Assembly: GCF_000687915.1 (NCBI RefSeq) | Contig: NZ_JHZY01000002.1 | Span: 1,488,001 to 1,552,000, forward strand | DNA: 64,000 bases | Direction: 5' to 3' | Source of the DNA: Leeuwenhoekiella sp. MAR_2009_132 | GTDB taxonomy: Bacteria; Bacteroidota; Bacteroidia; Flavobacteriales; Flavobacteriaceae | Shown: positions 43,821 through 54,297 of the stretch, in pieces | Numbering within the stretch: the first letter of the stretch is position 1 | Layout: each line of letters opens with the position of its first letter | The notes under the pieces: model-generated | Databases searched by the model: none | Seen by the model: the letters and a program-made list of their open reading frames with translations, nothing else | Told to the model about the DNA's origin: nothing | Position numbers and translations under genes: made by a program

Positions 43821-45350
43821 TTATTTATTTTTTAAAATTTTACTTAATCTGTTTTCCATCTCTTTCACAATCTCGGGATGAGCTTCACTTAAATTTTTAG
43901 TTTCTCCTGGGTCTAACTTTAAATTATAAAGCTGAGGCACTGTACTAAAGCCGGGATCTACATATTTTAAACGTATCCATTGCGGTATAGTCGCATCTTT
44001 CTTAGGTTGTATGTACTTAAAATCTCCTTTGCGTAATGCATAGGTATAACCTTCCTCAAGCATAAAGGTGCGTGCTTTACTAGATTTACCTATCCAGGCG
44101 TTCCAGTGATTTTCACTATCTGGCGCTTCATTCTTTTTAAGTTTTTGATGTGTTAGCGCTGCAAAACTTGCATACAAGTCTACTTGTGACAACAAAGCGT
44201 TTGATGTGCCAGGCTTAACTTTTGCCGGCCAGTGTAAAATGGTAGGCATACGCGTTCCAGCTTCAAATACCGAATATTTAGAACCTTTATATGCTCCTCC
44301 GGGTTTATGTTCTCCTACAAGTTCACGAGCATAATCTACATACCCATCGTCCAGAATGGGACCGTTGTCACTGGTAAATATGATTATTGTGTTATTAAGA
44401 AGACCAGATTTCTCAAGCTTATCAACTATTGCGCCCACACTCCAATCCATCTGCGCGATGACATCTCCACGAGGGCCCATTGTACTAGACTCTATAAACT
44501 TTACGTTAGCTACACGCGGTTGATGAATATCATGAAACGAATAAAACAGAAAAAAAGGCTGTTCTTTATTATCTTCAATGAAAGCAGTTGCTTTATCATT
44601 CAATACAAAAGGAATTTCTTCATCTACCCATAAAGCATCAGTCCCTCCTTTCATATTACCTATTCTACTAATGCCATTTGTAATTGCGCTCAAGTGATAG
44701 TTATCTGTATATTGTTTTAAAAGTTCAGGGTGTTCACGTCCTGTAGGATACCCACCTTCAATAGCCTTACCATATCGTACAGTAATGGGATCTTTAGGGT
44801 CTAGATTAGCCACATATTGATTTTCTAGAAAAACCGTAGGCACACGATCACCCGTAGCTGGTATTAAAAAACTATAATCAAAGCCTACTTCTGCCGGTCC
44901 TGGCGATACACGGGTGTTCCAATCTACATTGCCATTGCCCAGACCTAGATGCCATTTTCCTACTACTCCTGTTTTATAGCCTGCATCTTTAAGCATACCC
45001 GGTAGCGTACGTATCGTAGTATCTATTAACAAAGGCGCATCACCTTCAAGAATTTCTGCTTCTTTTCTAAACGCATAACTCCCAGTTAGCAGCGAATAGC
45101 GCGAAGGTGTACAGGTAGCAGCGGCACTATGTGCATCTGTAAAGTTTATACCATTTTCTGCAAGCTTATCTATATTAGGTGTTTTAACTCCTATTGCCCC
45201 ATTAACACCAATATCACCATAGCCTAAGTCGTCTATGTAGATTAAAACAATGTTTGGTTTATCTGCTGATGTTTGCGAATATAAAGTCGCAGAGCTCATT
45301 GCTAAAAAAGACAGTATAATGATATGTATTAGATTCTTTACCATTCTCAT
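43821..45350 (-). CDS. Secreted arylsulfatase-type sulfatase (family S1, Cys-type)
   Basis: 509 residues with a signal peptide (LIHIIILSFLAMSSATLYSQ). Metal ligands are in YIDDLGYGD (Asp 40, Asp 41), the formylglycine site is Cys 80 in AATCTPSRYSLLTG, and VGKWHLGLG and FTSDNGP give the remaining active-site residues. It carries the ArsA-like insert with SFHDIHQPRVAN. It is three bases from the GH2 gene start downstream and 17 bases after the next sulfatase, so it belongs to the long minus-strand unit. It needs formylglycine conversion to work. Confidence 0.93.
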   Translation of the reverse strand: MRMVKNLIHIIILSFLAMSSATLYSQTSADKPNIVLIYIDDLGYGDIGVNGAIGVKTPNIDKLAENGINFTDAHSAAATCTPSRYSLLTGSYAFRKEAEILEGDAPLLIDTTIRTLPGMLKDAGYKTGVVGKWHLGLGNGNVDWNTRVSPGPAEVGFDYSFLIPATGDRVPTVFLENQYVANLDPKDPITVRYGKAIEGGYPTGREHPELLKQYTDNYHLSAITNGISRIGNMKGGTDALWVDEEIPFVLNDKATAFIEDNKEQPFFLFYSFHDIHQPRVANVKFIESSTMGPRGDVIAQMDWSVGAIVDKLEKSGLLNNTIIIFTSDNGPILDDGYVDYARELVGEHKPGGAYKGSKYSVFEAGTRMPTILHWPAKVKPGTSNALLSQVDLYASFAALTHQKLKKNEAPDSENHWNAWIGKSSKARTFMLEEGYTYALRKGDFKYIQPKKDATIPQWIRLKYVDPGFSTVPQLYNLKLDPGETKNLSEAHPEIVKEMENRLSKILKNK

Positions 45351-45367
45351 TTAATTTTATCTTCTAC

Positions 45368-47362
45368 TTAATTTATAGCTTCTTCAAGATTTAAAAAATC
45401 TAAACAAGCTGCTTTAACCTTATAGGGTGCATCAGTATTATTTAATAGCGTCACATCCCTTAAGAATGGTGATCTATTTTTAATATAGAGTAGGTAATTA
45501 ATTGCCATCAGACTTGTTTCTGCATTTTTAACACTAATCGCATTTTTTAAGATTTCTAATGCGTCATTGTTGTTTTCTCTATCATAAAGGGCGGCTGCTA
45601 GTGTTATTTGAGCGGGTTTGTAAGTTTCATTCAGCTTGCTTTTAATCTGTATTAATGTTTTTCTGCTTAATGAATTACGCTCACTATAAAGACCCAATGC
45701 TGCCCAATAGCGCACGAATTTATTCTTGTGATCTAAACCTTCCATTTTATTCTGAATACTTTGCTCATCAGCAGAACCTACATTCAACGCCATATTTAAA
45801 ATTTCAGAAATCGGATAATAGGCTCTATGGCTTTTTTCTGTATATGCAGAACCAGTATCAAAATCGCGATTAAGCTCATACTCCGGCATAAAATTTACAT
45901 CTCTTCGCTCCTTAATATTTTCAATTAATGCCTTACGCATTTTTCTAACAATAGAATCATACTGTGTATTAGTTGCTAGGTTCTTAATTTCCCAGGTATC
46001 ATTCTTCAAATCGTAAAGTGTTTCTAAAGGACGTCTGTTAAAAATTGACTTTTGAGTTTCGTTTAGCTTATTATCTTTAAAATCTTCACGCATATGTGCT
46101 GTTATCTCACCTTGCTCGATATAGTGTATATACTTCAATTCTGGATAGAAAGGCATAAAGTTGCGAGAATACATGTAGCGACCATCAGTAACAGAACGTA
46201 CTAAATCTGGCCCGTTATCTGCCCGATCTGAAGCTAAAAACAGATATTCTGGGGCTTTCTCAGGCTCACCTCCTAGAAAGTTTCTACCCTTTAAATATTC
46301 TGGTTTTGATACATTTGCAAGTTTTAAAACTGTAGGAGCGAGATCTTCAAAACTCACTAATTCTTCAGTCACAACCCCTGTTTTTCCATTAGGCGCGAGA
46401 TGTTTATAACGTTCGGGAAACCATACGACGAAAGGCACCCGGTATCCCAGACCTATACCGTTTGTCTTCATTCGTGGCATTCCTTCGCCGTGGTCTGCAA
46501 AAATAAAGATGATGGTATTTTCCATAAATCCTTCAGATTGAAGTCTCTCAAGAAGTTTTCCCATTTTAATATCTGTTAGCTTGAGCGAATTGTAAACCCG
46601 AGCCATTTGCTTACGCATATTGGGACTGTCTCTATAAAAAGGAGGCATAGCAAATGCGGTGTCACTTATATGATGCATTTTATGCAGCGAAGTAAAATCT
46701 ATTTTACCTTCAGAAAATTGAGGTATTGCTTGTTGTGAATGTTCAGCGGCATCGTCTAATTTATTGTTTGCATTTTTAACCGCAACCGGAAGATAATTAA
46801 GTACATTTTGCTCATACCACTCATAACTCATAGACATTGTACGTGACTGGTGCGAATCTGCAATATTAAATACCGCGAAAAAAGGCTTACTTTCCTCTTT
46901 GTTCCACCACCCTGCGGTGTTAGAACTTTCATTCCATGTCTCTGCAATAAAGTCTTTTTCATTTTTAACATTATAGTCGGTCTTGCTGTTATTAGTCACG
47001 TAATACCCCGCATCTTTCAAGTATTTGGGAAATCCTTTTATAAAATCTGGTATCGCATAATTGCTACGGTGATTACCTGTACCCAGCTCATAGGTAGGCA
47101 CTCCTGTAATTATGGAAGTGCGACTGGGAGAACAAACTGTATTTGTCGAAAAAGCATTTGTGTAACGCACCCCTTGCGATGCCATCCTATCAAAAACCGG
47201 AGTTTCTGCATCAGAATTATCATAACTACCCATAAATTGCGGTGAAGTGTCTTCAAAAGTTATCCATAAAATATTAGGACGCTCTTGAGCAAAATAGGGT
47301 AAACAAACCCCGCAAAGCAGGGTTGTTAGCATACCAGTTATATACTGTTTTAAATGCATCAT
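45368..47362 (-). CDS. Sulfatase with C-terminal HEAT-like repeats (family S1, Cys-type)
   Basis: 664 residues with a signal peptide (about 1-25). The sulfatase domain (about 28-500) has WITFEDTSP as the metal site, Cys 77 in NTVCSPSRTSIITG, and IFADHGEGMPR. This resembles the heparan N-sulfatase-like branch rather than the other three sulfatases. The C-terminal 150 residues are helical repeats (FVRYWAALGLYSE, then AQITLAAALYDRENN, then AETSLMAINYLLYI, then YKVKAACLDFLN) of HEAT type. They are unusual on such an enzyme and could bind a partner or the sugar chain. It lies two bases from the TPR protein gene upstream. Confidence 0.88.
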   Translation of the reverse strand: MMHLKQYITGMLTTLLCGVCLPYFAQERPNILWITFEDTSPQFMGSYDNSDAETPVFDRMASQGVRYTNAFSTNTVCSPSRTSIITGVPTYELGTGNHRSNYAIPDFIKGFPKYLKDAGYYVTNNSKTDYNVKNEKDFIAETWNESSNTAGWWNKEESKPFFAVFNIADSHQSRTMSMSYEWYEQNVLNYLPVAVKNANNKLDDAAEHSQQAIPQFSEGKIDFTSLHKMHHISDTAFAMPPFYRDSPNMRKQMARVYNSLKLTDIKMGKLLERLQSEGFMENTIIFIFADHGEGMPRMKTNGIGLGYRVPFVVWFPERYKHLAPNGKTGVVTEELVSFEDLAPTVLKLANVSKPEYLKGRNFLGGEPEKAPEYLFLASDRADNGPDLVRSVTDGRYMYSRNFMPFYPELKYIHYIEQGEITAHMREDFKDNKLNETQKSIFNRRPLETLYDLKNDTWEIKNLATNTQYDSIVRKMRKALIENIKERRDVNFMPEYELNRDFDTGSAYTEKSHRAYYPISEILNMALNVGSADEQSIQNKMEGLDHKNKFVRYWAALGLYSERNSLSRKTLIQIKSKLNETYKPAQITLAAALYDRENNNDALEILKNAISVKNAETSLMAINYLLYIKNRSPFLRDVTLLNNTDAPYKVKAACLDFLNLEEAIN

Positions 47363-47364
47363 TT

Positions 47365-50300
47365 TTATTTGATACTTAATTCAGAATTAGAAATCATCAA
47401 ATGATGTAACTGCGCGGGCAGGTGGTATAAATCCTGATTTAAAACTGCAGTTAGGGCTTTTTCGGCAGCTGCTAAATTATCTAAACCTAAAGCGCCTAAA
47501 CCTATAAGATAGTCACAGTGAATACGGTTACGCACTTGCAAATTTTCTTCCCAGATCAATAAATCGGGTAATGAGATTGCAAAATAATCAAGCTTAACAG
47601 CATCTTCTTTATGTGCCTCTCCATAATTTTTTAGGTTTTCAAAACGCTTTTCGGCTTCGGCCTGCTCCCCTAATTTTAGTAAAGCGAGACCCTGATAAAA
47701 TATTTTATCTGGCTGCTGATCGTTGTAAAATATCGCCGGGCTAGGGTCACTTAGTCCTTCAGACGCTTTTTGCCACGCTTCTTTTGCAGATTGTGTTTTG
47801 CCTAATTGCTCATAGGCACAACCTAGCCAATAAAATATATCATTTTCCTGTGAGCCAAAGAGTTTGCCTTCTCCTAAATTGTGAGGGTATTCCTGAGCGG
47901 CTTCCAGATGAATTATTGCATCCTCTGCCTTGTCATTACTTAAAAGTTTTTTTGCTAATTCTACGTGAGTATTTATGTGCTGAAAAGGAACTTTCCCCTC
48001 ACCACCTTCCCACGGGTGAAACTGTCGTGATTCTATCAATTCTAAAGCTTTCTCGTGATCACCTTTAAAGTTATATAAAGCAATACGCTCTAAATACAAA
48101 TCATCTCGAGATTGCGTTAAGCTTAAGTTTTGCTCTAAAAGTTCTAAACGCTCTTCTACGGAAACATTTATTTTTTTGTACAACTGATCCAGCTCCATCA
48201 ACAAACGTGCGTCTGTAGGATCTAGTTTAAATGCCTGTTCTAGATGCTTACGTGCTAAATCTTTTTGATTAGTTTTATTGTAATACAATAAAGAAAGGTT
48301 ACGGTGACAAATAGCATTGTTCTCATCAAGTCTTATTGACGCTTCCCAGCAATTTTGCGCCTCTTTGTATTGACGAGAAGCATACCAGAAATTACCCAAA
48401 TAATAAGAAGCTTTAGCATCTGTAGAATCAAAGTCAAAAGCCGCCTGCAATGCAATTACCTCTTCTAAACGGTTTGGAAAACAGTAATCTTGCGACAGAT
48501 CCTGAGCCTTTTTAAACCATTCTGAAGCATTAGTGTTATCTTCTTTTTGCTGATAGAAATATCCTATAAAATAACCCACTAGCGGATACACTTGCTCTCC
48601 CTGAGCTATCTCTTTAAGCAATGCAATTGCCTCTTCATATTGTCCTGCCTGTGCATAATCGAGTGCAAACTCTATATAATTATGCTGGTAGCCTCGCAAT
48701 AATTCTTTAAGTGTTACTAAATCTTCTTGATCACCGGTTAGCAGAAAGCGCTCATAACGTACTCCAAAATTAAAACGGTCTATCTGAAGTGAATCTTCTA
48801 TAAGCTGAAGTGCCTCATCTTTGTTTCCTGTTTTTCTTAAGATAATCGCCTTTAAATGTCTTGCCTTGTGATTGTGCCAGTTACTTATTAAAGCCTTATC
48901 TACTAACTCTAATGCCTTATCAAAATCTGCTCGTTCACAATCTATTTGTGCGAGATTAAAATAGCCGGCAGCTTGCCAGGCAGCATTCCAACAGGATTTG
49001 AAAAAAGCGGCGTATGCCTCATCTTTTCTACCTAGATAGTTGAGAACAACACCCTTATTAAAATAAGGTTCCCCGTTATAGGGATTGGGGTTCCTATTTG
49101 TAAGTGTTTCTATAGCAGAATTAAAATATGCAAGCGCCTCTTCAAATTTACCATGCTTCATCTTCCACAACCCCATAGCGTTATTACAGCGTACATCACC
49201 GGGAGCGCGCTCTAAAGCTTCAAGATAATAAGCCGTCGCATCAAAGGTTGCGTGACGGTATTGCTCAAGATGCAACCCATTTAAAAATAATTGCTCTACT
49301 GTATCTATGTCCTGAGGTTCTTTTGCCGCCTTTGCCGCTTCAGGAATTTCATCTACGCTATCATCACCGGGCGACCAGCTTACCAGCACTTTACCGTTAG
49401 CATTAGTAAGCGTTGCTTTTAAATCTTTATAGTCTGCAGTTGCCGTATCTATTAAGGTATCAAAACCGGTTGCAGGATCAAGGTCAAGCGTTTCTTCAAG
49501 ATAAACATAGTCTGCAGCGGTTAAAGTTACTTTTGCATTCTCATAGATACCCGTAACATAAATTTTTAATCTTGCCTTTCCATTTTCTATTTCCAAATTA
49601 AGTAAGGCTTCTTTAGTAGCATTTTTTACCACACCTACGTTGTAATACGGCATAAAATACTGCTTAAAACTTTTCTCTTCATACGGATGCATCCACGAGA
49701 AATCTGGCTGATTGTCTGTGTAAACGCCACACATAAGCTCAATATACGGTCCGTCTTCATCTGTTAAGTTACGATCCCAGGCCTGACCAAAATCACCATT
49801 ACCCCACGTCCACTGTTTTTTACCCGGCGACACATTATGGTCTGCTACGTGTAATAATCCGCCTTTACTATCATTCTCATAGCCGCCTACAAAATCGTAT
49901 TTTGAAGTAATTGCCATATAAGATGTAGGTACAGGAATATTCTTGTATCTAGATATATCGGTGCCCGGTGCGTAATCTACTTTGTAATATTCTCCTTTTG
50001 CGATAGGAAATTCAGACACATCACGCTTACCGTGATCAAAAACCGCGTTTACATCTGGAGGAAAAACAGACTGATACTCATCATTAACAGCTACTGCAGG
50101 ATTTGCCCACCATAAAAACGTTTGCGGGTGAGGTGTACGGTTATATAACTGTGCTTTTATTTCTAGATAAGCTTTATCAGGGTGTAGTGTAAAACCTGCC
50201 ATACCCTTTGTGCGGAACATACGCTCGAGTTCACTAACCCAAACAGTTATGCTTCCATCTTTATTTTCTTCAATATAGGAATCTGTAGGATCATATGTAC

Positions 50301-50676
50301 TAGGTCTGTGGTGTTGCGGCCAGTTGAATTCTATACCACCAGAAATCCACGGACCGGTTAATCCTACCAGTGCAGGTTTTATAACATGATTGTAATACAC
50401 AAAATCACGCTGACGTATTTTATCATAAGCACGCTGTATTCTTCCTCCTAGAGCTGGGAGAATCATTAGCTGAATGTAGTCATTTTCTATAAAAATAACA
50501 TCCCATTCTTTGTCTACTTTCTCGTCACTTATCTGCTCAATTACCGGGTGCGGATACACAGAACCCGTACTGGCCTGATACACTCGCTTTTCTAAAAATA
50601 CAGGATATTTTTCTGGTGTTCCTACTTCATACGTAGGGATTACTACGGTTTCTCTCCAAGCTTTAACTTTACTCAT
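47365..50676 (-). CDS. DUF5107 and TPR repeat protein
   Basis: 1103 residues without a signal peptide. The N-terminal 340 or so match DUF5107, a beta-rich domain resembling sugar mutarotases (WDVIFIENDYIQLMILPALGGRIQRAYDK, then WISGGIEFNWPQHHRPS). From about 450 to the end, many TPR units follow (AYYLEALERAPGDVRCNNAMG, then ASYYLGNFWYASRQYKEAQ, and so on). Such proteins are encoded in glycan loci of Bacteroidota near GH2 enzymes and sulfatases, but their role is not established. A scaffold or carbohydrate-processing role is inferred. It is translated in the same unit, two bases before the sulfatase gene. It appears cytoplasmic or exported by an unseen route. Confidence 0.82.
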   Translation of the reverse strand: MSKVKAWRETVVIPTYEVGTPEKYPVFLEKRVYQASTGSVYPHPVIEQISDEKVDKEWDVIFIENDYIQLMILPALGGRIQRAYDKIRQRDFVYYNHVIKPALVGLTGPWISGGIEFNWPQHHRPSTYDPTDSYIEENKDGSITVWVSELERMFRTKGMAGFTLHPDKAYLEIKAQLYNRTPHPQTFLWWANPAVAVNDEYQSVFPPDVNAVFDHGKRDVSEFPIAKGEYYKVDYAPGTDISRYKNIPVPTSYMAITSKYDFVGGYENDSKGGLLHVADHNVSPGKKQWTWGNGDFGQAWDRNLTDEDGPYIELMCGVYTDNQPDFSWMHPYEEKSFKQYFMPYYNVGVVKNATKEALLNLEIENGKARLKIYVTGIYENAKVTLTAADYVYLEETLDLDPATGFDTLIDTATADYKDLKATLTNANGKVLVSWSPGDDSVDEIPEAAKAAKEPQDIDTVEQLFLNGLHLEQYRHATFDATAYYLEALERAPGDVRCNNAMGLWKMKHGKFEEALAYFNSAIETLTNRNPNPYNGEPYFNKGVVLNYLGRKDEAYAAFFKSCWNAAWQAAGYFNLAQIDCERADFDKALELVDKALISNWHNHKARHLKAIILRKTGNKDEALQLIEDSLQIDRFNFGVRYERFLLTGDQEDLVTLKELLRGYQHNYIEFALDYAQAGQYEEAIALLKEIAQGEQVYPLVGYFIGYFYQQKEDNTNASEWFKKAQDLSQDYCFPNRLEEVIALQAAFDFDSTDAKASYYLGNFWYASRQYKEAQNCWEASIRLDENNAICHRNLSLLYYNKTNQKDLARKHLEQAFKLDPTDARLLMELDQLYKKINVSVEERLELLEQNLSLTQSRDDLYLERIALYNFKGDHEKALELIESRQFHPWEGGEGKVPFQHINTHVELAKKLLSNDKAEDAIIHLEAAQEYPHNLGEGKLFGSQENDIFYWLGCAYEQLGKTQSAKEAWQKASEGLSDPSPAIFYNDQQPDKIFYQGLALLKLGEQAEAEKRFENLKNYGEAHKEDAVKLDYFAISLPDLLIWEENLQVRNRIHCDYLIGLGALGLDNLAAAEKALTAVLNQDLYHLPAQLHHLMISNSELSIK

Positions 50677-50726
50677 TGTTCTATTTCTTAGGTCCTTTAA
50701 AAGAAAGGTTTGTTTTACTTTATATT

Positions 50727-53573
50727 TTAATTAGTGGCGTATAACCCTTTTATAAGTTGCATATCTAACTCTTGAGCAGGATTAAATTGATTACTACTCA
50801 TGTATTTTTTTAAACTATACAGCAGTTGCTGCGCTTCTATACGCTTGTCAATACCTGTGTGTAGATCTATTCCAGAAATCAGAAGTTTCCCTTTACCTAC
50901 GCGAGTCTCAAATAATAACCCCAGACTTCGGTTTTCAAACCAGTCGTCAATTACCCGCACTATAGGTTTTAAGTCTGTACTAAACTCATCAAGAATTATA
51001 GCGTTGCTGTGAGACATTGCGTCCCACCATTGCCAGTTAGAATGGTATTGTGTTGGAAAATCTGCTAATGCAGGATGATTGGGGTCACATAAAATTCCTA
51101 ATGTATGGGGCTTTTGACCATTTGTCCACGAGGTATTCCAGAAAATACTGGAGAAACCTATGCCAATATCGCCACCTTTATCTGCGGCAACAGCACCTTT
51201 TTTAGTACTTAATAAAACAGACCCACCTTGTTTTAGAAATGCAATTGTAGCAGCATCTAATTGTGTTACAACTCGCGGTTCATTATTAATTTCTTTATTT
51301 TTTGCAGGATATACCCAAACATCCCAGCTATTCTCAAATTCGCCAACCGCTACACTTAGCGTTAATTGTTGTGCAGCCTTTATACTATTTAGCGGAAGTG
51401 AAATTTTGCCCAGAGCGATACCGTTGCCTATCTCAAAATCACCTTGCGGAAAGGTCCCACTTGACACTTGATCTCCAGACTTATTGATCAGTTTCCAGGC
51501 AGGTGTTACACCTTTAAGTGGCTTCGCACCGTAATGCGCCAGTTCTATAGAAGCATTTAAAGTATCTGTATTTAAGAATGTGCGTTGTTTTAATCGAGCC
51601 AGCGGGACAGTCTCACCACTAAAGGCTTTAAATTCTGCCGGGCTCACATACCCTTTTTCTTCCCAGAATGCGTCTAACACCCCTATTAAAGCGGTTCCCT
51701 GACCAGGAAAATCATGTAAATCTAATAGTTGAAATCCTGCAAAACCTTTTGTACGTAATGCAGCTTCAATATCTGCTTTGTAGCATAGTGTTTGTAGTTT
51801 GCCTGATGCGAGCATTAAACTATCTGCAAGATGACCTAAATGATTGTTTTCTAAGGTCTCTTTAAAAATTTCTAAATTCTTAGGTTTTAAAACCCCTGTA
51901 TATTTTGAAATTTCGTTGAAATTAGGGTATACACACCATTGCCCTATTTCGTGACTTACCACCGGCATAGGTGTATTATCTATAATACTTTGAAAGTCAA
52001 ATAGCGTCTGTGGTTCTTCTGCATTGATAATGCTGTTTAAGTTTTGATTCCATTGCTGAATACGTGGCTTTGGGGTATTAAAGTAATCTGCATTATCAAT
52101 TAATGGCCATCCCGCAGCACTTGTGTACATCTTAGTACTATCTAGGGCTTTAAAGTGAGTTACATAATCTATTAAATACTGCTTGTGATTTTTACCACTA
52201 GGCTCATTACCATAAGCCATCATTACAAAAGATGGGTGGTTTCCATAAGCTTCTAATATGGCTTCTCCTTCTTTATAAAGCCATTTATCTACAGGAGCGC
52301 CATCTCCTATTGTAGCCCAGGCAGAAGCTTCTACCTGTAAGTAAACTCCCATCTCATCTGCAGCGTCAAATGCAGCTTCTGGGGGACACCACGAGTGAAA
52401 ACGCATATGATTAAGACCGTGATTTTTTATAGTGGTAAATATTGATTTCCAAGAATCAATTTCTGTAGGTGGATACCCCGTTAACGGAAAAATAGAGCAC
52501 TCTAAAGTGCCTCTCAAGAAAACCGGACGATCGTTAATAACAAAATGCTTATCTGAGGCTTTAAACTCCCGCATTCCAAATTTTTCTGTTGTAAAATGCA
52601 CACCCGCATCTGAATCTAATGTCAAGTTGAGCTCATACAGATTAGTATCAAACTCATCCCACAATGCAGGATTATCACCCATTGTATAGTCAAAACTCAA
52701 TTCATTATCCCCAGATTTTAATTCTAAATCTTCTGTCAAGCTTTTTACTGTTGCAACATGTTGATTTGTTCCTTTAGCTTCAAGCTTTATTTGCGCAGTA
52801 TTTACTGTACCGGTAGTGTTTTCTATTGTAAGTTTTATTAGCGCCTTTTTATTATTTACATCGGGAACAATTTTTATACTTTTAATAAAGACTTTGGGTG
52901 TAGCTGTAAGACTTAATTCACCCACAAGACCATTCCAGTTAGATTGGGTATTGTCTGATATGCTGTGTGCGTCTAGCCCAACATTTATATCACGCACACG
53001 ATTATCCATCCTTACTGTTAGTATATGCTCTCCTGGCTTAAGATCTTTAAGAAGGTAGCGATGTGCAGTACCTAATGTATTTTCTGATCCTATTTTTTGA
53101 TCATCAACCCAGACTGTAGATTCCCAGTGGGCACGCTCAATATTAAACGTTACCACCTGATCTTTCCAGTTTTCTGGTATTGTAATTGTTTTCTGATACC
53201 AGGCAGCACCGTAATATTTTTTTTCAGGCTGCAGCCAAAAGGAAACTTTTATATTATCATCTTTTCGGTATTTCTCGTACTTAGGGCTTTTGTACCACAA
53301 GCTGTCATTCCATAAATTACCAGTCCACTTAGTTTCTAAATCTACATCATACCCCTTACCATTTTCTACCATAGATCCAGGAAGCTGTACCGTTTCCTCT
53401 AAGGCTTCAGTATACCATTTTTTATCTTCTCCCTGATCTAGTGAGTCTATTTGAAATTTCCAATCTCCCGAAAGATCTATACTCACTTCTTGAGACTGCT
53501 CACAGCTCAAGCCAAGTGTTAACACACTTAGAATACAAATGCTAAACCCGATATGTTTAAAAGTTTTTATCAT
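50727..53573 (-). CDS. Glycoside hydrolase family 2-type enzyme, lipoprotein (second copy)
   Basis: 948 residues and a clear paralogue of the enzyme at 41019, with the same domain order. The lipobox is LGLSC (Cys 24). The jelly-roll is SIDLSGDWKFQIDSLDQGED, then AAWYQKTITIPENW. The barrel holds general acid Glu 457 in MAYGNEPSG and nucleophile Glu 542 in VVSHEIGQWCVYP. LRGTLECSIFPLTGYPP and MRFHSWCPPEAAF are almost shared with the first copy. It has a longer insert near residues 78-115. Two diverged copies in one locus suggest different linkages or positions in the same glycan. The next genes are TPR (50 bases on) and the SGNH esterase (10 bases upstream). Confidence 0.85.
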   Translation of the reverse strand: MIKTFKHIGFSICILSVLTLGLSCEQSQEVSIDLSGDWKFQIDSLDQGEDKKWYTEALEETVQLPGSMVENGKGYDVDLETKWTGNLWNDSLWYKSPKYEKYRKDDNIKVSFWLQPEKKYYGAAWYQKTITIPENWKDQVVTFNIERAHWESTVWVDDQKIGSENTLGTAHRYLLKDLKPGEHILTVRMDNRVRDINVGLDAHSISDNTQSNWNGLVGELSLTATPKVFIKSIKIVPDVNNKKALIKLTIENTTGTVNTAQIKLEAKGTNQHVATVKSLTEDLELKSGDNELSFDYTMGDNPALWDEFDTNLYELNLTLDSDAGVHFTTEKFGMREFKASDKHFVINDRPVFLRGTLECSIFPLTGYPPTEIDSWKSIFTTIKNHGLNHMRFHSWCPPEAAFDAADEMGVYLQVEASAWATIGDGAPVDKWLYKEGEAILEAYGNHPSFVMMAYGNEPSGKNHKQYLIDYVTHFKALDSTKMYTSAAGWPLIDNADYFNTPKPRIQQWNQNLNSIINAEEPQTLFDFQSIIDNTPMPVVSHEIGQWCVYPNFNEISKYTGVLKPKNLEIFKETLENNHLGHLADSLMLASGKLQTLCYKADIEAALRTKGFAGFQLLDLHDFPGQGTALIGVLDAFWEEKGYVSPAEFKAFSGETVPLARLKQRTFLNTDTLNASIELAHYGAKPLKGVTPAWKLINKSGDQVSSGTFPQGDFEIGNGIALGKISLPLNSIKAAQQLTLSVAVGEFENSWDVWVYPAKNKEINNEPRVVTQLDAATIAFLKQGGSVLLSTKKGAVAADKGGDIGIGFSSIFWNTSWTNGQKPHTLGILCDPNHPALADFPTQYHSNWQWWDAMSHSNAIILDEFSTDLKPIVRVIDDWFENRSLGLLFETRVGKGKLLISGIDLHTGIDKRIEAQQLLYSLKKYMSSNQFNPAQELDMQLIKGLYATN

Positions 53574-53583
53574 TTCTTATGGT

Positions 53584-54297
53584 TTATTGTTTGAAGTTGA
53601 AATGGGTATCAAAAATTAATTGAGAAACGAGCTGATGTCCTTTTTGATTGATGTGATTGTTTTGAGACATAAACCCTTCTAAATCTGTTTTAACCGCGAG
53701 ATTTTTAAAAAGTGCATAGCTGTCAACCAATCCTATTTTATATTTAGCAGCTAATTCACGTATCTGTGCACTATGCATAGCAAGCTGTGTATCTTCTGAA
53801 GTAATATCTTCTCGTAAATCTGGAGTAGGTGTAAGCAGAATTAATTTAATATCCTGTTCTAAAATCTGCTTTATCATCAATTCCCACGCAACCTTAGCGC
53901 GTTCTAACCCTATTCCTCTATCGTTAAGTGCATAGTCTATGAAAATAACGTCTGGCTTGTGCGTAAATACATCCTGCATACGCTTAGCTCCTTGCTCTGC
54001 CTGCTCACCACCTATCGAAGTAGTTATGGTATTTATAACAGAATAGGGATAATGATCATTAACCGCCTTTAAAGTCTGTAAAGGATAGGAATGCATACGA
54101 TCTAACACTCCTTTTGTGGTATATCCTGTAGGTACAGAATGCCCGTGAAATACAAGATTAATAGTTCGATTATTAGGCCATTTGACCTTAAGTTCTTGTT
54201 TTAAAGAATCTAGATAATCTGGGCCTGCAACTTGAGCTTTACAACTTAGAGTAAATGTGATTGCAAGCAGAATTAAAAAATGTATTTTATTTTTCAT
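53584..54297 (-). CDS. SGNH/GDSL-type hydrolase, lipoprotein
   Basis: 237 residues from the ATG at 54297, chosen for its lipoprotein signal (MKNKIHFLILLAITFTLSC); it overlaps the MFS porter gene by 11 bases. An upstream ATG at 54333 lies further inside that gene. The four SGNH blocks can be seen: FHGHSVPTG (Ser), TSIGGEQAEQG (Gly), YALNDRG (Asn) and NNHINQKGH (His). The Asp usually three residues before that His is Gln here. Relatives remove acetyl or other ester groups from sugars, so deacetylation of the glycan is the likely role. The altered acid makes the mechanism uncertain. Confidence 0.75.
   Translation of the reverse strand: MKNKIHFLILLAITFTLSCKAQVAGPDYLDSLKQELKVKWPNNRTINLVFHGHSVPTGYTTKGVLDRMHSYPLQTLKAVNDHYPYSVINTITTSIGGEQAEQGAKRMQDVFTHKPDVIFIDYALNDRGIGLERAKVAWELMIKQILEQDIKLILLTPTPDLREDITSEDTQLAMHSAQIRELAAKYKIGLVDSYALFKNLAVKTDLEGFMSQNNHINQKGHQLVSQLIFDTHFNFKQ

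Noticed and set aside
50800..53315. Several plus-strand frames of 60-100 codons within the GH2 gene
   Set aside because: They are shadows of a well-supported minus-strand gene and lack any domain.
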